Position numbers and translations under genes: made by a program. The notes below the pieces were generated by a model. That model ran no database searches. It was given only the letters and a program-made list of their open reading frames with translations, and was not told where the DNA came from. Shown here in pieces: positions 1 through 8,251 of a stretch of 29,466 nt of DNA. Location of the stretch: assembly GCA_002399265.1 (NCBI GenBank), contig DHDG01000002.1, positions 1 through 29,466 on the forward strand. Direction: 5' to 3'. The DNA comes from Firmicutes bacterium UBA4882. Lineage in GTDB: Bacteria > Bacillota > UBA4882. Positions within the stretch are counted from its first letter, which is position 1. The number at the start of each line of letters is the position of its first letter.

Positions 1-4
1 TAAT

Positions 5-50
5 GGGTAGCCTCCTACCCGATGTGAGACGCGGGGACGGTTCATGCGTC
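5..50. repeat. Partial GGGGACGGTTC-type repeat at the window edge
   Basis: A six-base hairpin (GGGTAG, loop CCTC, CTACCC) at 5-20 is followed at 28-50 by GACGC-GGGGACGGTTCAT-GCGTC, which holds the same GGGGACGGTTC core as the long palindromes elsewhere in the window. It is probably a half or decayed copy of that repeat family. Only the motif itself is seen; the family assignment is inferred. Confidence 0.5.
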
Positions 51-63
51 CTGCCAGACACAG

Positions 64-153
64 GGACACAGGGGGACGGTTCTTCTGTGTCATTTACTAG
101 CTGGGCTTCAGACAGAAATGACACAGAAGAACCGTCCCCCTGTGTCCTTCTAA
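64..153. repeat. Long palindromic repeat, copy 1
   Basis: The arms at 64-95 and 116-147 are perfect 32-base inverted complements around a 20-base loop; the core is GGGGGACGGTTCTTCTGTGT. Bases 101-153 are identical to 2926-2978, and 64-93 to 2895-2924, in the same orientation. The shared block includes the TTAGAAGG (minus strand) that provides the stop codon of the adjacent permease gene. The hairpin may also act as a transcription stop for the exporter operon. It resembles REP/MITE-like palindromes mobilised by Y1 (IS200/RAYT) transposases, but no transposase is in the window. Confidence 0.9.
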
Positions 154-965
154 TTGCCAACGCTTTGATATTTCTTCAAGCCTAATCTGAAGAACAAAAG
201 TCCCAGAATCAAATCTAGCGCCGAGATGCCTGCGACGATCAATAATGCGCCCCAAAAGCGCATCTGTCCAAAAAAGACACTGCCGGGGATGCTGACGGCA
301 ATCGCCACCGGGAAAATCCAGGTCAGGATGCATCTGATCCCAGCCGGGAATAGTTTGACCGGATAAGGCTGAAACTCCCAAAACAAACGGAAAATGTCCG
401 GGAGGGCATTGCCGCTGACCGCCCAAAAGGATGGGCTGATCGTAATGAGCGTAAAGCCAAAGGTAGCTACCAGGCCAATGATCATTAATAAGACAAACTG
501 CAAAACAAGAATAAGACTCAAAGCGGTAAAGGTCGACGCCGACCAGATCAGCGCAACAGTTAGGAAGATAATGTCTATCAGCCCGATCGGATCCGCTCCT
601 TTGCACAAAAGTGTGTAAAATGGAGACGCCGGGTAGAGCAAGATGCGGTCAAAAGAACCGTCACGAATCAAAGTCGGTATTTGAAACAAGCCCCAGAAAA
701 AAACGCCACCGATGGCAAAACGCAAATTGCTGACTGCCATCAAAAACACGGCCTGTTCGGGCGTCCAGCCCAGACTCGGGCCTGCAATGTCAAACACCAA
801 ATAGACCGCCGCCAAATTAGTGAAATGGAAGAGTAGGACTCCCAAAGCACCGATCAAAAAGTCTTCCTGATAAGAGAGAATGCCGCGGGTCGTAACACTT
901 AGCAAATAGCCGGTTCTTCGCATAGTATTTGTCAGCTTCATAATGATCTTCCGATTGTCCTCCAT
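150..965 (-). CDS. ABC-2 type exporter permease (COG3694-like)
   Basis: 271-aa integral membrane protein with about six hydrophobic segments and no ATPase motif. It carries the family's cytoplasmic stretch RDGSFDRILLYPASPF (about residues 101-116) and a YPVKLFP...PVA segment near the fourth and fifth helices, both typical of the COG3694 half of paired ABC-2 permeases. The ATG at 965 follows AAGGCGG at good spacing. It is third in a leftward operon after the ATPase and the COG4587 permease, with a 20-base gap. Such triads form inner-membrane exporters; a cyanobacterial relative has been linked to methyl viologen export, but the substrate here is unknown. The TAG stop lies inside the repeat sequence shared by the two palindromes, so the last residues may have been altered when the repeat arrived. 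Confidence 0.88.
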   Translation of the reverse strand: MEDNRKIIMKLTNTMRRTGYLLSVTTRGILSYQEDFLIGALGVLLFHFTNLAAVYLVFDIAGPSLGWTPEQAVFLMAVSNLRFAIGGVFFWGLFQIPTLIRDGSFDRILLYPASPFYTLLCKGADPIGLIDIIFLTVALIWSASTFTALSLILVLQFVLLMIIGLVATFGFTLITISPSFWAVSGNALPDIFRLFWEFQPYPVKLFPAGIRCILTWIFPVAIAVSIPGSVFFGQMRFWGALLIVAGISALDLILGLLFFRLGLKKYQSVGN

Positions 966-985
966 CTATCCGCCTTATCCGCCGT

Positions 986-1786
986 TTATCCTCCATTTAC
1001 CTTCAGGCTCTTTGTAATCGCTCGGTAAAGAATCAAGCCCAGGCAGAGCAATGCTCCCGACCATAAGAGCTGGTTTTGGACAGTGCGGCCCAGCGTCTCC
1101 AGACCAAGGGCCACAGAAACCGGGGCGTCGATTAAGTAAGGGAAAGGAGTCCAATAAGCAATCGCCTTAAGCCGCTCTGGCAAAAGAATCAATGGCACCA
1201 TGGCACCGGAAAAGAGCATCTGGATCCATCCAAAGGCCAGGCCTAGTCCCCAAGTGTTTTGAGTCCATAAAGTAGCAATGCCAATGATAAACGTTAGGCA
1301 AAAATCCAGCAGCATAATGCCCGGGATCATTGCCAGTAGCTGCAAGTATGAGGCGAGCGGCAGTGTGATTCCCAGTCCGACCGAGATGGCCAAGAATGCG
1401 GCAATCGGAAAGAGTACCGCGGCAAGCTTTGCGCCAAGATATTCCCCGAACATCATACTCACCCATGGCCAGGGGCGCAGCAAGTCAAAGACGACATTGC
1501 CGGACTTAACCCTTTCCGCAATTTGGAAAGCATTGTTGAACCCGATTATCGTATTAAGAAGAGTTGCTAAGGCGATATATTGCATAACTTGATTTAATGA
1601 AACCGGCAACTGCTGTCCTGCTGCAGAATGAAATACCGCTTGCAGCAGGAAGATCAAGATCAGAGCCTTCACCATGGGATAAAACAGCCCGGAAATTAGG
1701 GTCAACCAGTGCCGTGTGGACTCCAGCAGCCGGGCGCGCAAATAGGCTTTCGATATGGAAAGGATACTGAGCAGTCCGGTAATCAT
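986..1786 (-). CDS. ABC-2 type exporter permease (COG4587-like)
   Basis: 266-aa membrane protein with about six transmembrane segments. The motif VKSGNVVFDLLRPWPW (about residues 92-107) matches the conserved cytoplasmic 'sG-dLlRP' loop of COG4587 permeases. It should pair with the COG3694-like permease downstream to make the membrane channel. The ATG at 1786 overlaps the stop of the ATPase gene by four bases (ATGA), implying translational coupling; GGAG lies 11 bases upstream. It would serve the same exporter as its neighbours. The substrate cannot be read from the sequence. Confidence 0.88.
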   Translation of the reverse strand: MITGLLSILSISKAYLRARLLESTRHWLTLISGLFYPMVKALILIFLLQAVFHSAAGQQLPVSLNQVMQYIALATLLNTIIGFNNAFQIAERVKSGNVVFDLLRPWPWVSMMFGEYLGAKLAAVLFPIAAFLAISVGLGITLPLASYLQLLAMIPGIMLLDFCLTFIIGIATLWTQNTWGLGLAFGWIQMLFSGAMVPLILLPERLKAIAYWTPFPYLIDAPVSVALGLETLGRTVQNQLLWSGALLCLGLILYRAITKSLKVNGG

Positions 1787-2802
1787 GCTTTTGGTAGCTC
1801 CTTTAGATCAGGATTAATGTATAGCTCTCGCACGGCATCCTCCAGACGCGGTTCGATAATTTTAAAGTCTGTCACACCATTAGAGGCGGTTACTGCGGCA
1901 ATAATCTTCTGGGCGGTAACTTTCGAAGAGTCAAATTTGATGACCAGCTTATCTTCGGTTACTTCAGACTCCACCTCTGGACCGCCGCCCAAAACGAGAT
2001 CGAGGTTCGGAGTACTCTGCTCCAGAGTAAATTCGATAGTACGCGCGGGACCTGTCAGGCTGCGGAGCTTTTCAAGTCCACCGTCATACCGCAATAGTCC
2101 ATTATTGATCAGAATGGCCCTGTCGCAGATGGCCTCAACATCACCAAAATCATGACTGGCCAGCAGTATTGTCACGCCAAGTTCTTTGCGCAAATAGCGC
2201 AGGCCTTCCCGGACGCGATCTTTGACCAATAAATCCAACCCAATTGTCGGTTCGTCAAGCAGCAAAATCTCAGGCTGATGCAGCAGCGCCGCCCCAACTT
2301 CACAACGCACCCGCTGACCCAAACTAAGCTCGCGTACCGGTTTGTTAAGCAATTCATCGAGATCCATGAGATCACTGATGAAACGGGTATTCGTGTGCTG
2401 CTCGGCTTTTGATAAACCGTATATTGTTGCCAAAAACCGAAAGCTCTCCTTGACAGGCAGATCCCAGAGCAGCTGGCTGCGTTGTCCAAAGACCACCCCA
2501 ATATGCCTGACGAGACTTTTGCGCTCCTTCCAGGGCGTGTACCCGAGTACGCAGGCTGTTCCCACCGAAGGAGTAAGAATTCCGCAAAGAAGCTTGATTG
2601 TGGTTGACTTTCCGGCACCGTTCGGCCCAAGGTACGCGACGGCTTCGCCGCGTTCGACCTTAAAGCTGACGCTGTCTAAGGCGCGGATTTCGGTTCTGGC
2701 ATCCCGGAACAGGCGGCGTATTCTCCCAGTCAGGCTATTGGCTGGGGAATTAGTGTGAACTTTGAATGACTTGCTCAACTGCTGGGTTTCAATGATTGGC
2801 AA
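1783..2802 (-). CDS. ABC exporter ATP-binding protein (COG4586-like)
   Basis: 339-aa ATPase of an ABC-2 exporter. Walker A GPNGAGKST at 59-67, Q-loop GQRSQLLWDLP at 106-116, signature LSLGQR at 159-164, Walker B ILLLDEP at 179-185 and switch His217 in SHD are all present, so it should hydrolyse ATP. The insert before the first strand-turn (residues 15-40) and a C-terminal domain of about 90 residues are typical of COG4586 proteins, which always sit with COG4587 and COG3694 permeases as here. The start is TTG at 2802, preceded by AAAGGTGA seven bases upstream; no ATG fits. It is the first gene of the leftward operon. Confidence 0.92.
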   Translation of the reverse strand: MPIIETQQLSKSFKVHTNSPANSLTGRIRRLFRDARTEIRALDSVSFKVERGEAVAYLGPNGAGKSTTIKLLCGILTPSVGTACVLGYTPWKERKSLVRHIGVVFGQRSQLLWDLPVKESFRFLATIYGLSKAEQHTNTRFISDLMDLDELLNKPVRELSLGQRVRCEVGAALLHQPEILLLDEPTIGLDLLVKDRVREGLRYLRKELGVTILLASHDFGDVEAICDRAILINNGLLRYDGGLEKLRSLTGPARTIEFTLEQSTPNLDLVLGGGPEVESEVTEDKLVIKFDSSKVTAQKIIAAVTASNGVTDFKIIEPRLEDAVRELYINPDLKELPKA

Positions 2803-2832
2803 TTTTGATCACCTTTCTCTGCGCATTGCGGG

Positions 2833-2871
2833 TTTGCGAATAACAAAAAAGAATTCGAGAATATTCGCAAA
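2833..2871. promoter_or_regulatory. Inverted repeat upstream of the exporter operon (operator candidate)
   Basis: TTTGCGAATA (2833-2842) and TATTCGCAAA (2862-2871) are perfect 10-base complementary arms separated by 19 bases, 30 bases upstream of the ATPase start. The placement suits a repressor or activator site controlling the exporter. No regulator gene is adjacent, so the binding protein is unknown. Confidence 0.5.
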
Positions 2872-2894
2872 AGTCCTCCAAATGGCAAGCGGGA

Positions 2895-2978
2895 GGACAC
2901 AGGGGGACGGTTCTTCTGTGTCATCCTGGGCTTCAGACAGAAATGACACAGAAGAACCGTCCCCCTGTGTCCTTCTAA
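2895..2978. repeat. Long palindromic repeat, copy 2
   Basis: The arms at 2895-2924 and 2943-2972 are perfect 30-base complements. Bases 2926-2978 are identical to 101-153. The loop is shorter than in copy 1. The two copies are in direct orientation about 2.8 kb apart and bracket the whole ABC exporter operon. This copy lies between the divergent exporter and secreted-protein genes, so it could also terminate or insulate transcription. Confidence 0.9.
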
Positions 2979-3076
2979 CGCGGGGGAAAAGCGGACGCAT
3001 CTCGTCCATCTGGGCAAAGAGGAAGGGAAAAGCTTGTTTACAAAGAAATACTTACCATGTAGTAGGGGGTGACGCC

Positions 3077-4594
3077 ATGAATACGAAACACTTGGCATTG
3101 AAACGCCTGTTGGTGGTAGCTTTGGGCTTAATGGCGCTGGCAGCTGTTTGCGCCGGCTTTGGAGGCGTATCCGCAGTAGCGGCAGGCACGTCTGGCTCAG
3201 CTGGCGCGACTGGCACAACTGAGGTCGCCTATTACATCAAGTTGGCCAATGGGATGCTTCCATTGGTGAAAGAGGCCGCCGGACGCAGTTTTGCCCGGCC
3301 GGTACAACTCAAAGTCATACAGAGGCAAGCTATGGAAGGCATTCTGGCCTCTGATCTCAGGCTTTACCGGGCCGAAGCGATTGCAGCAGCGGATGTAACC
3401 GAACGCAGCCGTGCCCTTGCGCGCGTAACTCCCACGCATTATGGTATTAATGATCGGACCCTTTATATCGTACCGCAGGTACTGGAGGAGCGTCTGGCTA
3501 AGGACGGGATCAAAGGGGCAGCGGCCCGCGAAGCAGCTTGTAGTGTCTTAATTGCTTATGAGCTTTCCAAGGTACTTGATGATCAACATGTGGATTTTCG
3601 ATCAAGTTATGACAAAATGAAGGATCCGGTTAAGTCCAGGAATTTCAGGGCTTTGGCTGAGGGACATGCCCAAACGGCAGCTGAATCTGCTGCCCGGTTA
3701 AAGGGGCTGCATGGTTTCGCCAAAACAGCCGCCGCCTGGTCTTTGGGTAAAGGCGCTTCAGCAGATACCAGTCTTTCAGGGAAAAACGTCTTTGCTTTGG
3801 ATGAAGAATATGAGATTTGCTATACCGGCGGTTACCGGTTAGCTGCTTATCTCCAGGAGAAACATGGCACGGATTCGATTTATCGGACCTATACGGATCC
3901 TCCGGCCTATGTCGGGTTGCTTTATAATCCGAAGAATTTTACTCCTCCTGGCAAAGATGGTAGTGCGGCCTCCGGTTCACAATCCGGTCAGCGGGGTAGC
4001 CAGACCGAAAAGCCAGCCACTCCAATCACAGAGCAGGTGCCAGCCGCACAGTCATCTCCTGATGCGAAGACCTCGGGCTCGCCCGAACTGCTGGCGGCAC
4101 TAAGAGAAGTAGTGCCTTATTATTCAGGAGACGGTTGGATGGAAATCGGCTTTAGCGAGCTGATGGAGACGGACCGATCGCTGCAGGCAGTGATGTCAGA
4201 TGCTACAGTGCGGGATATGAACGGTTACGCCCTAATAAATATCAAGTCAGGCACGATGGTCCTGGTGATGGGGATACAGTTTACTCAGGAAGTAACGGAG
4301 ACCGCTGTACAGACATTCATGGTTTATATGGAGCAATCAATGATCTCGTCGTTTGAGGAAGACAACGTGAATTATCAGGCAGGCGAATTGCTGCCGCTGA
4401 ATGGTTTGGGCTATGGCTCAGGATGGCTGCAAACCGGCATCATGAGCGATCCGGGAGGGACAGAAGAGTTGCCGAGCTGGATTGATGTTGCCAGAACCGG
4501 AGAGTATCTTGTGATGATCTATGCGATCAATGATCAGCCGAGTACCGCAAAGATCACCAATTTCACCAATAGTATTTTCGCCAAGCTGCAATAG
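3077..4594 (+). CDS. Secreted protein with a degenerate gluzincin-like peptidase domain
   Basis: 505 aa. The ATG at 3077 follows AGGGGG at proper spacing and begins a clear signal peptide (LKR then about 20 hydrophobic residues, cleavage near residue 36). A reading starting upstream would run through the palindromic repeat and is rejected. Residues 50-290 follow a known secreted metallopeptidase layout: AYELSKVLDDQHVDF (160-174) where active relatives have HExxH-ALQDQHFDL, EGHAQ (195-199) where the third zinc ligand sits, and TDPPAYVGLLYNPKNF (273-288) matching the 'PP-stE-ilHPeky' signature. Both zinc histidines are replaced (Tyr161, Lys165), so it is probably inactive. A Ser/Pro/Gln-rich linker (291-335) leads to a C-terminal domain (about 336-505) that I do not recognise. 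Its 3' end overlaps the convergent CPBP gene by 32 bases. Confidence 0.85.
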   Translation: MNTKHLALKRLLVVALGLMALAAVCAGFGGVSAVAAGTSGSAGATGTTEVAYYIKLANGMLPLVKEAAGRSFARPVQLKVIQRQAMEGILASDLRLYRAEAIAAADVTERSRALARVTPTHYGINDRTLYIVPQVLEERLAKDGIKGAAAREAACSVLIAYELSKVLDDQHVDFRSSYDKMKDPVKSRNFRALAEGHAQTAAESAARLKGLHGFAKTAAAWSLGKGASADTSLSGKNVFALDEEYEICYTGGYRLAAYLQEKHGTDSIYRTYTDPPAYVGLLYNPKNFTPPGKDGSAASGSQSGQRGSQTEKPATPITEQVPAAQSSPDAKTSGSPELLAALREVVPYYSGDGWMEIGFSELMETDRSLQAVMSDATVRDMNGYALINIKSGTMVLVMGIQFTQEVTETAVQTFMVYMEQSMISSFEEDNVNYQAGELLPLNGLGYGSGWLQTGIMSDPGGTEELPSWIDVARTGEYLVMIYAINDQPSTAKITNFTNSIFAKLQ

Positions 4595-5552
4595 CGTTTT
4601 TGCGCCAGTCAGCCCAGGCGCGCACGATCAGAGTTCCGGTAAGGATCGCGAACAGGCCGGTTAAGCCAGCTTCAGGCCCAAAGGCACCTCCGGTCCATAA
4701 TTCCGGTCCGGTGACAGTGATTGATATTAGGGAAGGCCAGTGGGAAAAACCGCTGACCGGGAAACCAAAAACCGGACCCAGGAAGAAGTTCCAGGAAAGA
4801 TGGAGGCCAATGGGCAGATAGAGCGAGTTAGTGGCCCAATAGGCGGTCGCAAAGAAAATGCCGCTGAGGGTAATATTCAGAACACCAGCCAGACTGGCGT
4901 TGGCGTTGGTCAGATGCATTGCGCCAAAGAGCAGTGCCGACGCCAGCACAGCCTTGTTTTTGCCGTAGGCTTCCGTCAGGTTTTGCAGGATATAACCTCG
5001 TACCAGCAGTTCTTCGTTTATTGCCACCAGGATGAAGATTAGCAGCGCCAGAGCGAGGGCGGCAGGCGTTAGTGGTGCGGCCGCGGCGGGTGGTGCGGGG
5101 GCCGGAATGCCATAGGGTGTGAAAGACGGCATCCGGATGGTAATCCAACCGCAGAAAAAGTGGACGAGGAAAATGAGCAGCTGCAGTCCCGCACCGAGGA
5201 TTAGGCCAAAAACAAAATCGGGCAGTGCGGCCGGACCGGGTTGAAGGCCCAGATCGATTACCCGGCGCCGGTCCAGATATTTGCGGGCAATAATGACCGC
5301 CAGGATTACCCCGAGTCCTTGCCCGATATAGGCCAGGTTGAAGATAGTCGTATATGCGATTGTTGCTCTCCCTGGCAGGAGCAGGATTGCCAGCCCAAAT
5401 AGCGCGCTGAAAACAAAGGCGCTCACCAGCGATAGAATGAGAGTCAGTATTACGCGCAGGGTTGGACGCAGGCGGCCGTCCTTGCAGAACAGCTCTTTTA
5501 TCTGGAACTTGGATTTTTGCGCGTCTTTACGCTGTTTACATTGCCGATCCAT
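4563..5552 (-). CDS. CPBP (CAAX/Abi-type) intramembrane protease
   Basis: 329-aa membrane protein with about eight hydrophobic segments after a basic N-terminus. It carries the CPBP motifs: EE at 180-181 followed by Arg185 (NEELLVRGYIL), His213 (FGAMHLTNA) and His251 with Asn255 (GLHLSWNF), the expected glutamate and histidine catalytic residues. Bacterial members act in bacteriocin immunity, surface-protein processing or unknown roles; the substrate here is unknown. The ATG at 5552 is well supported by AGGGAGG seven bases upstream. A Pro/Ala-rich extracytoplasmic loop (150-163) is unusual. The gene runs convergently into the secreted pseudo-peptidase gene. Confidence 0.9.
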   Translation of the reverse strand: MDRQCKQRKDAQKSKFQIKELFCKDGRLRPTLRVILTLILSLVSAFVFSALFGLAILLLPGRATIAYTTIFNLAYIGQGLGVILAVIIARKYLDRRRVIDLGLQPGPAALPDFVFGLILGAGLQLLIFLVHFFCGWITIRMPSFTPYGIPAPAPPAAAAPLTPAALALALLIFILVAINEELLVRGYILQNLTEAYGKNKAVLASALLFGAMHLTNANASLAGVLNITLSGIFFATAYWATNSLYLPIGLHLSWNFFLGPVFGFPVSGFSHWPSLISITVTGPELWTGGAFGPEAGLTGLFAILTGTLIVRAWADWRKNAIAAWRKYYW

Positions 5553-6143
5553 GCAGTATCCTCCCTACAACAAGATGCGGTTTTCTTCGATTCTCTCATG
5601 TTTTCTTAGATTTCCTTCAAACCCAAAAGAGCTATTGCAGAGCAGCACTTATTCAAGTGAGCCTCCTCGATTTGAGGTTTAGGAGCGGATGGCAGAACGC
5701 CGTTTACGGTTTGCGGATCGTGGTTGCGCCCCAGCCTTCCTGATGCTATTGATGTCAATGTGCTGCGGGTTTCCTTCATTATTCAAAGGATAAGATATCA
5801 GAACTTTCGGAACTCGGGGAATGGGGGAATTAATAAAAAATGTCGGGGCCATTGCGGCAGGAATTAATCATATCTTCGTGAATAAGTAAAATGGAAATTT
5901 ACTGGAAGTAAGAAATCTTGTCCTTATCACATTCGAGAGTCATGGTAATATTCCAACAGGAGAAGTTTATGATTGCTTTTTTTCTGACAGTGCGTCCCAA
6001 ATTTATTCCAGCATCATAACTGCTTGGACATCCCTTGCCTTTCAATCTCTCACAAAAACCTTTACTCATAGGTATTAGCCATTAGTCCAGCTTCCCTGAC
6101 CAATAATGGTCAGGGAAGCTTATAGAAAGGGAGGAACCCCAAT
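5553..6143. other. Long gap without a recognised gene
   Basis: About 590 bases, AT-rich in its right half. No tRNA, riboswitch or terminator was recognised. One short frame, 5689-5793 (34 aa, ATG with AGGAG four bases upstream, C-terminus with MCCGFPSLF), could be translated but has no recognisable relatives. The only strong structure is the hairpin at 6089-6120. The gap could hold the promoter of the next ABC gene or remnants of a decayed gene; no clear promoter was found. Confidence 0.4.
6089..6120. promoter_or_regulatory. 14-bp perfect hairpin just upstream of the ABC fusion gene
   Basis: AGCTTCCCTGACCA (6089-6102), loop ATAA, TGGTCAGGGAAGCT (6107-6120) form a perfect stem ending ten bases before the ribosome binding site GGGAGG (6129-6134). 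There is no T-run on either strand, so an ordinary terminator is unlikely. A 5'-UTR stabilising stem or a protein/ligand-binding operator is more likely; which one is not decided by sequence. Confidence 0.6.
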
Positions 6144-8126
6144 TTGCATGTTTTAAAGGACATTAATATTAAATTTGAATCTACACTTATCGAAAATGGT
6201 TGTCTGACAATTTTAGATGGCAAGATAACCGCCATTATTGGAGAAAGCGGCAGCGGCAAATCGACACTACTTTACAAAGCTGGACTGATCTCCGCTGGTC
6301 AGTATACTTACTCCTTTGACGGAACAACGCTGGACCTTAATAATGATGCAGAGCTGAGTCAGCTGCGTAAGACCAAAATCGGCTATATCTTTCAAGACAA
6401 CAATCTCATTGAGACTTTGAGCTTAAAAGAAAACATCTGCTTAGCGGCGACCATCGCAGGCTATGATGTCACGGATGAGGATATCCGGAAATACTTGATC
6501 TATGTTGGGCTGAATAATGTTAACGAAAACAGTTATCCACGCCAACTATCGGGCGGGGAACAGCAGAGAGCCGCCATAGCCAGCGTACTGGCAAAGAAAC
6601 CGGATCTGATCATTGCTGACGAACCGACGTCTTCTTTAGATGAAGGCAATGCAGAGGCGATCATGCAGATCTTCCAAAGGCTGGCCCATGAAGACGGTAA
6701 AAAAGTAATTATTGCGACCCATAATGGAAAAGTGTACAACCAGGCGGATGTGATCTACGCTATCCGCGATAAGAAGATAAATTTGATCAAAGGTCAGGAG
6801 CAGTTTGCCAGTTCCCAGCCTGGGCATGAGACTAATACTTTTTTATCGAACTCTTCCCCCAAGCTTAAAATGCCTTTTTACTTACAATATGCCAAGCGGG
6901 TTGCCAGAAAAGGGCGAGTGCAAAGAAGGATTATGCTAGCTTTGTGCGCCACTGCCATTGCTTTTAGTTCGGCGGTTTATAACTTTGGTGATGCATTTGT
7001 TGCGAGACAGGAACAGTTTATGAACATAATTTCTGATCGGGAAGTGTTGGCAGTCAATATGACGGCCCCCTTTTACCCAGCGCTGGATATGGAGGAGAAC
7101 TTAGCTATTACACCCACAGAGGCCGAAGCCATTTATAAAATCAGCAATGTTGATGAAGTTTACCCCTACTTCGAATTTACTTCAGTAGATTACGACGTTA
7201 TCAATCGTGCTGCCGCTCTGGACGCTAGCATTTCTGTGACTATCAACGGCCAGCGCCAAGAGTATGTTTTTGATGAATCAGGCAACGACCCATTTATGGA
7301 CAGATTCAGTCTGATCCCTTATTTCCCCGAACAAAATATCACAAAGCGAGTCAAGTATAAGTCCAACAACTCTGATGGCGGGTATTATATCTCTGCGCAG
7401 CTTGCGCATGTATTGCACATTCCTGATTTGGAGAATGATGTTACTCTGCATCTGACTGCATTTGTGCCTGTTGCACTATATGATACTATTATGAATGCTT
7501 GGGAACAGGAACAGAGAATTCCATATAGCATTGATCTTGATCTATCAGAAATGACCGAGTTCGAATTCAAAGTTGCCGGCATATTGGACGATAGCTGCAT
7601 TAACCGATATTCAGACAGCGGCGACAACTTAATTTATGCTCCTTATGCTGATATGAAGGCAACTATGGAAGGAACTCAGGCTAATTACGCTGCCGATGTT
7701 GTCTCAACTCACAAGGAGTGGAGTCCCAGTGCCTACGTAGTCTTTTCGAAAAGCTATAGTGATGTGGAAATTGTCCGAGGCAAATTAGCGTCCATCAACC
7801 CCAACTTCGAGGTTATTTCTGAATATCAGGATGTTGAGGCCATGAACACCATGATTAATAACCTCAAAAGCGGGGCGCTCACAATCGTGCTCATTGTTTT
7901 AACAATTATTCTATTGCTGATGGCCATTATTCATATGAATAGTGTTCTTGGTCGCAAATATGAGATTGCGCTCTTGAAGGCGAACGGGTTGACCCGCCGA
8001 GAGTTGTTCAGACTCATTATGGTAGAGTCTTTCCGCTATATTTCCTGGGTAACGATCATCGCCAGTATCATTTCCATGGTATTGATTGCTGCAGTAAACT
8101 TTGTTTTACAATTATCTCGGTCGTGA
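6144..8126 (+). CDS. ABC transporter, fused ATPase and FtsX/MacB-like permease, C-terminus short
   Basis: 660 aa. The ATPase half has Walker A GESGSGKST (33-41), Q-loop FQDNNLIETLS, signature LSGGEQQR (135-142), Walker B IIADEP (156-161) and His193. After a linker there is a first transmembrane helix (about 260-282), a large extracytoplasmic domain (about 285-575), then helices at about 577-598 and 630-655. MacB/FtsX-type permeases have a further last helix after this point, which is missing; the stop comes directly after the third helix. The start is TTG at 6144, with GGGAGG nine bases upstream and an in-frame stop at 6123. The family exports peptides, antibiotics or lipids. The gene is visibly AT-richer than its neighbours, suggesting transfer. 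A PadR regulator follows. Confidence 0.85.
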   Translation: MHVLKDINIKFESTLIENGCLTILDGKITAIIGESGSGKSTLLYKAGLISAGQYTYSFDGTTLDLNNDAELSQLRKTKIGYIFQDNNLIETLSLKENICLAATIAGYDVTDEDIRKYLIYVGLNNVNENSYPRQLSGGEQQRAAIASVLAKKPDLIIADEPTSSLDEGNAEAIMQIFQRLAHEDGKKVIIATHNGKVYNQADVIYAIRDKKINLIKGQEQFASSQPGHETNTFLSNSSPKLKMPFYLQYAKRVARKGRVQRRIMLALCATAIAFSSAVYNFGDAFVARQEQFMNIISDREVLAVNMTAPFYPALDMEENLAITPTEAEAIYKISNVDEVYPYFEFTSVDYDVINRAAALDASISVTINGQRQEYVFDESGNDPFMDRFSLIPYFPEQNITKRVKYKSNNSDGGYYISAQLAHVLHIPDLENDVTLHLTAFVPVALYDTIMNAWEQEQRIPYSIDLDLSEMTEFEFKVAGILDDSCINRYSDSGDNLIYAPYADMKATMEGTQANYAADVVSTHKEWSPSAYVVFSKSYSDVEIVRGKLASINPNFEVISEYQDVEAMNTMINNLKSGALTIVLIVLTIILLLMAIIHMNSVLGRKYEIALLKANGLTRRELFRLIMVESFRYISWVTIIASIISMVLIAAVNFVLQLSRS

Positions 8127-8134
8127 CTATTAAC

Positions 8135-8158
8135 AAGTATCGCCCTGATGCGATACTT
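8135..8158. other. Hairpin after the ABC fusion gene
   Basis: AAGTATCGC, loop CCTGAT, GCGATACTT: a perfect nine-base stem starting nine bases after the stop codon. No T-run follows, so a role as a rho-independent terminator is weak; it may protect the 3' end of the mRNA. Confidence 0.45.
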
Positions 8159-8222
8159 CGCAACTGAAGGATATCTGATGGGAATGTCTGGGTTTGGAGT
8201 TTGTATATCCCGCATCATCCCC

Positions 8223-8251
8223 TTGTATCCCATTACGTTTACTGATATACT
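8223..8251 (+). promoter_or_regulatory. Sigma-A-type promoter of the PadR gene
   Basis: TTGTAT (8223-8228), 17-base spacer, TATACT (8246-8251), predicting transcription start near 8258. The -10 element lies between the two arms of the operator at 8232-8270, so a bound repressor would block it. Confidence 0.65.

Noticed and set aside
64..147. CRISPR-like repeats
   Set aside because: The repeats are single long palindromes far apart, not regularly spaced short repeats with spacers, and no cas genes are seen.
2762..3076. Upstream extension of the secreted protein (longer in-frame reading from 2762)
   Set aside because: It would translate through the palindromic repeat and has no signal peptide at its start; the ATG at 3077 has a good ribosome binding site and starts a signal peptide.
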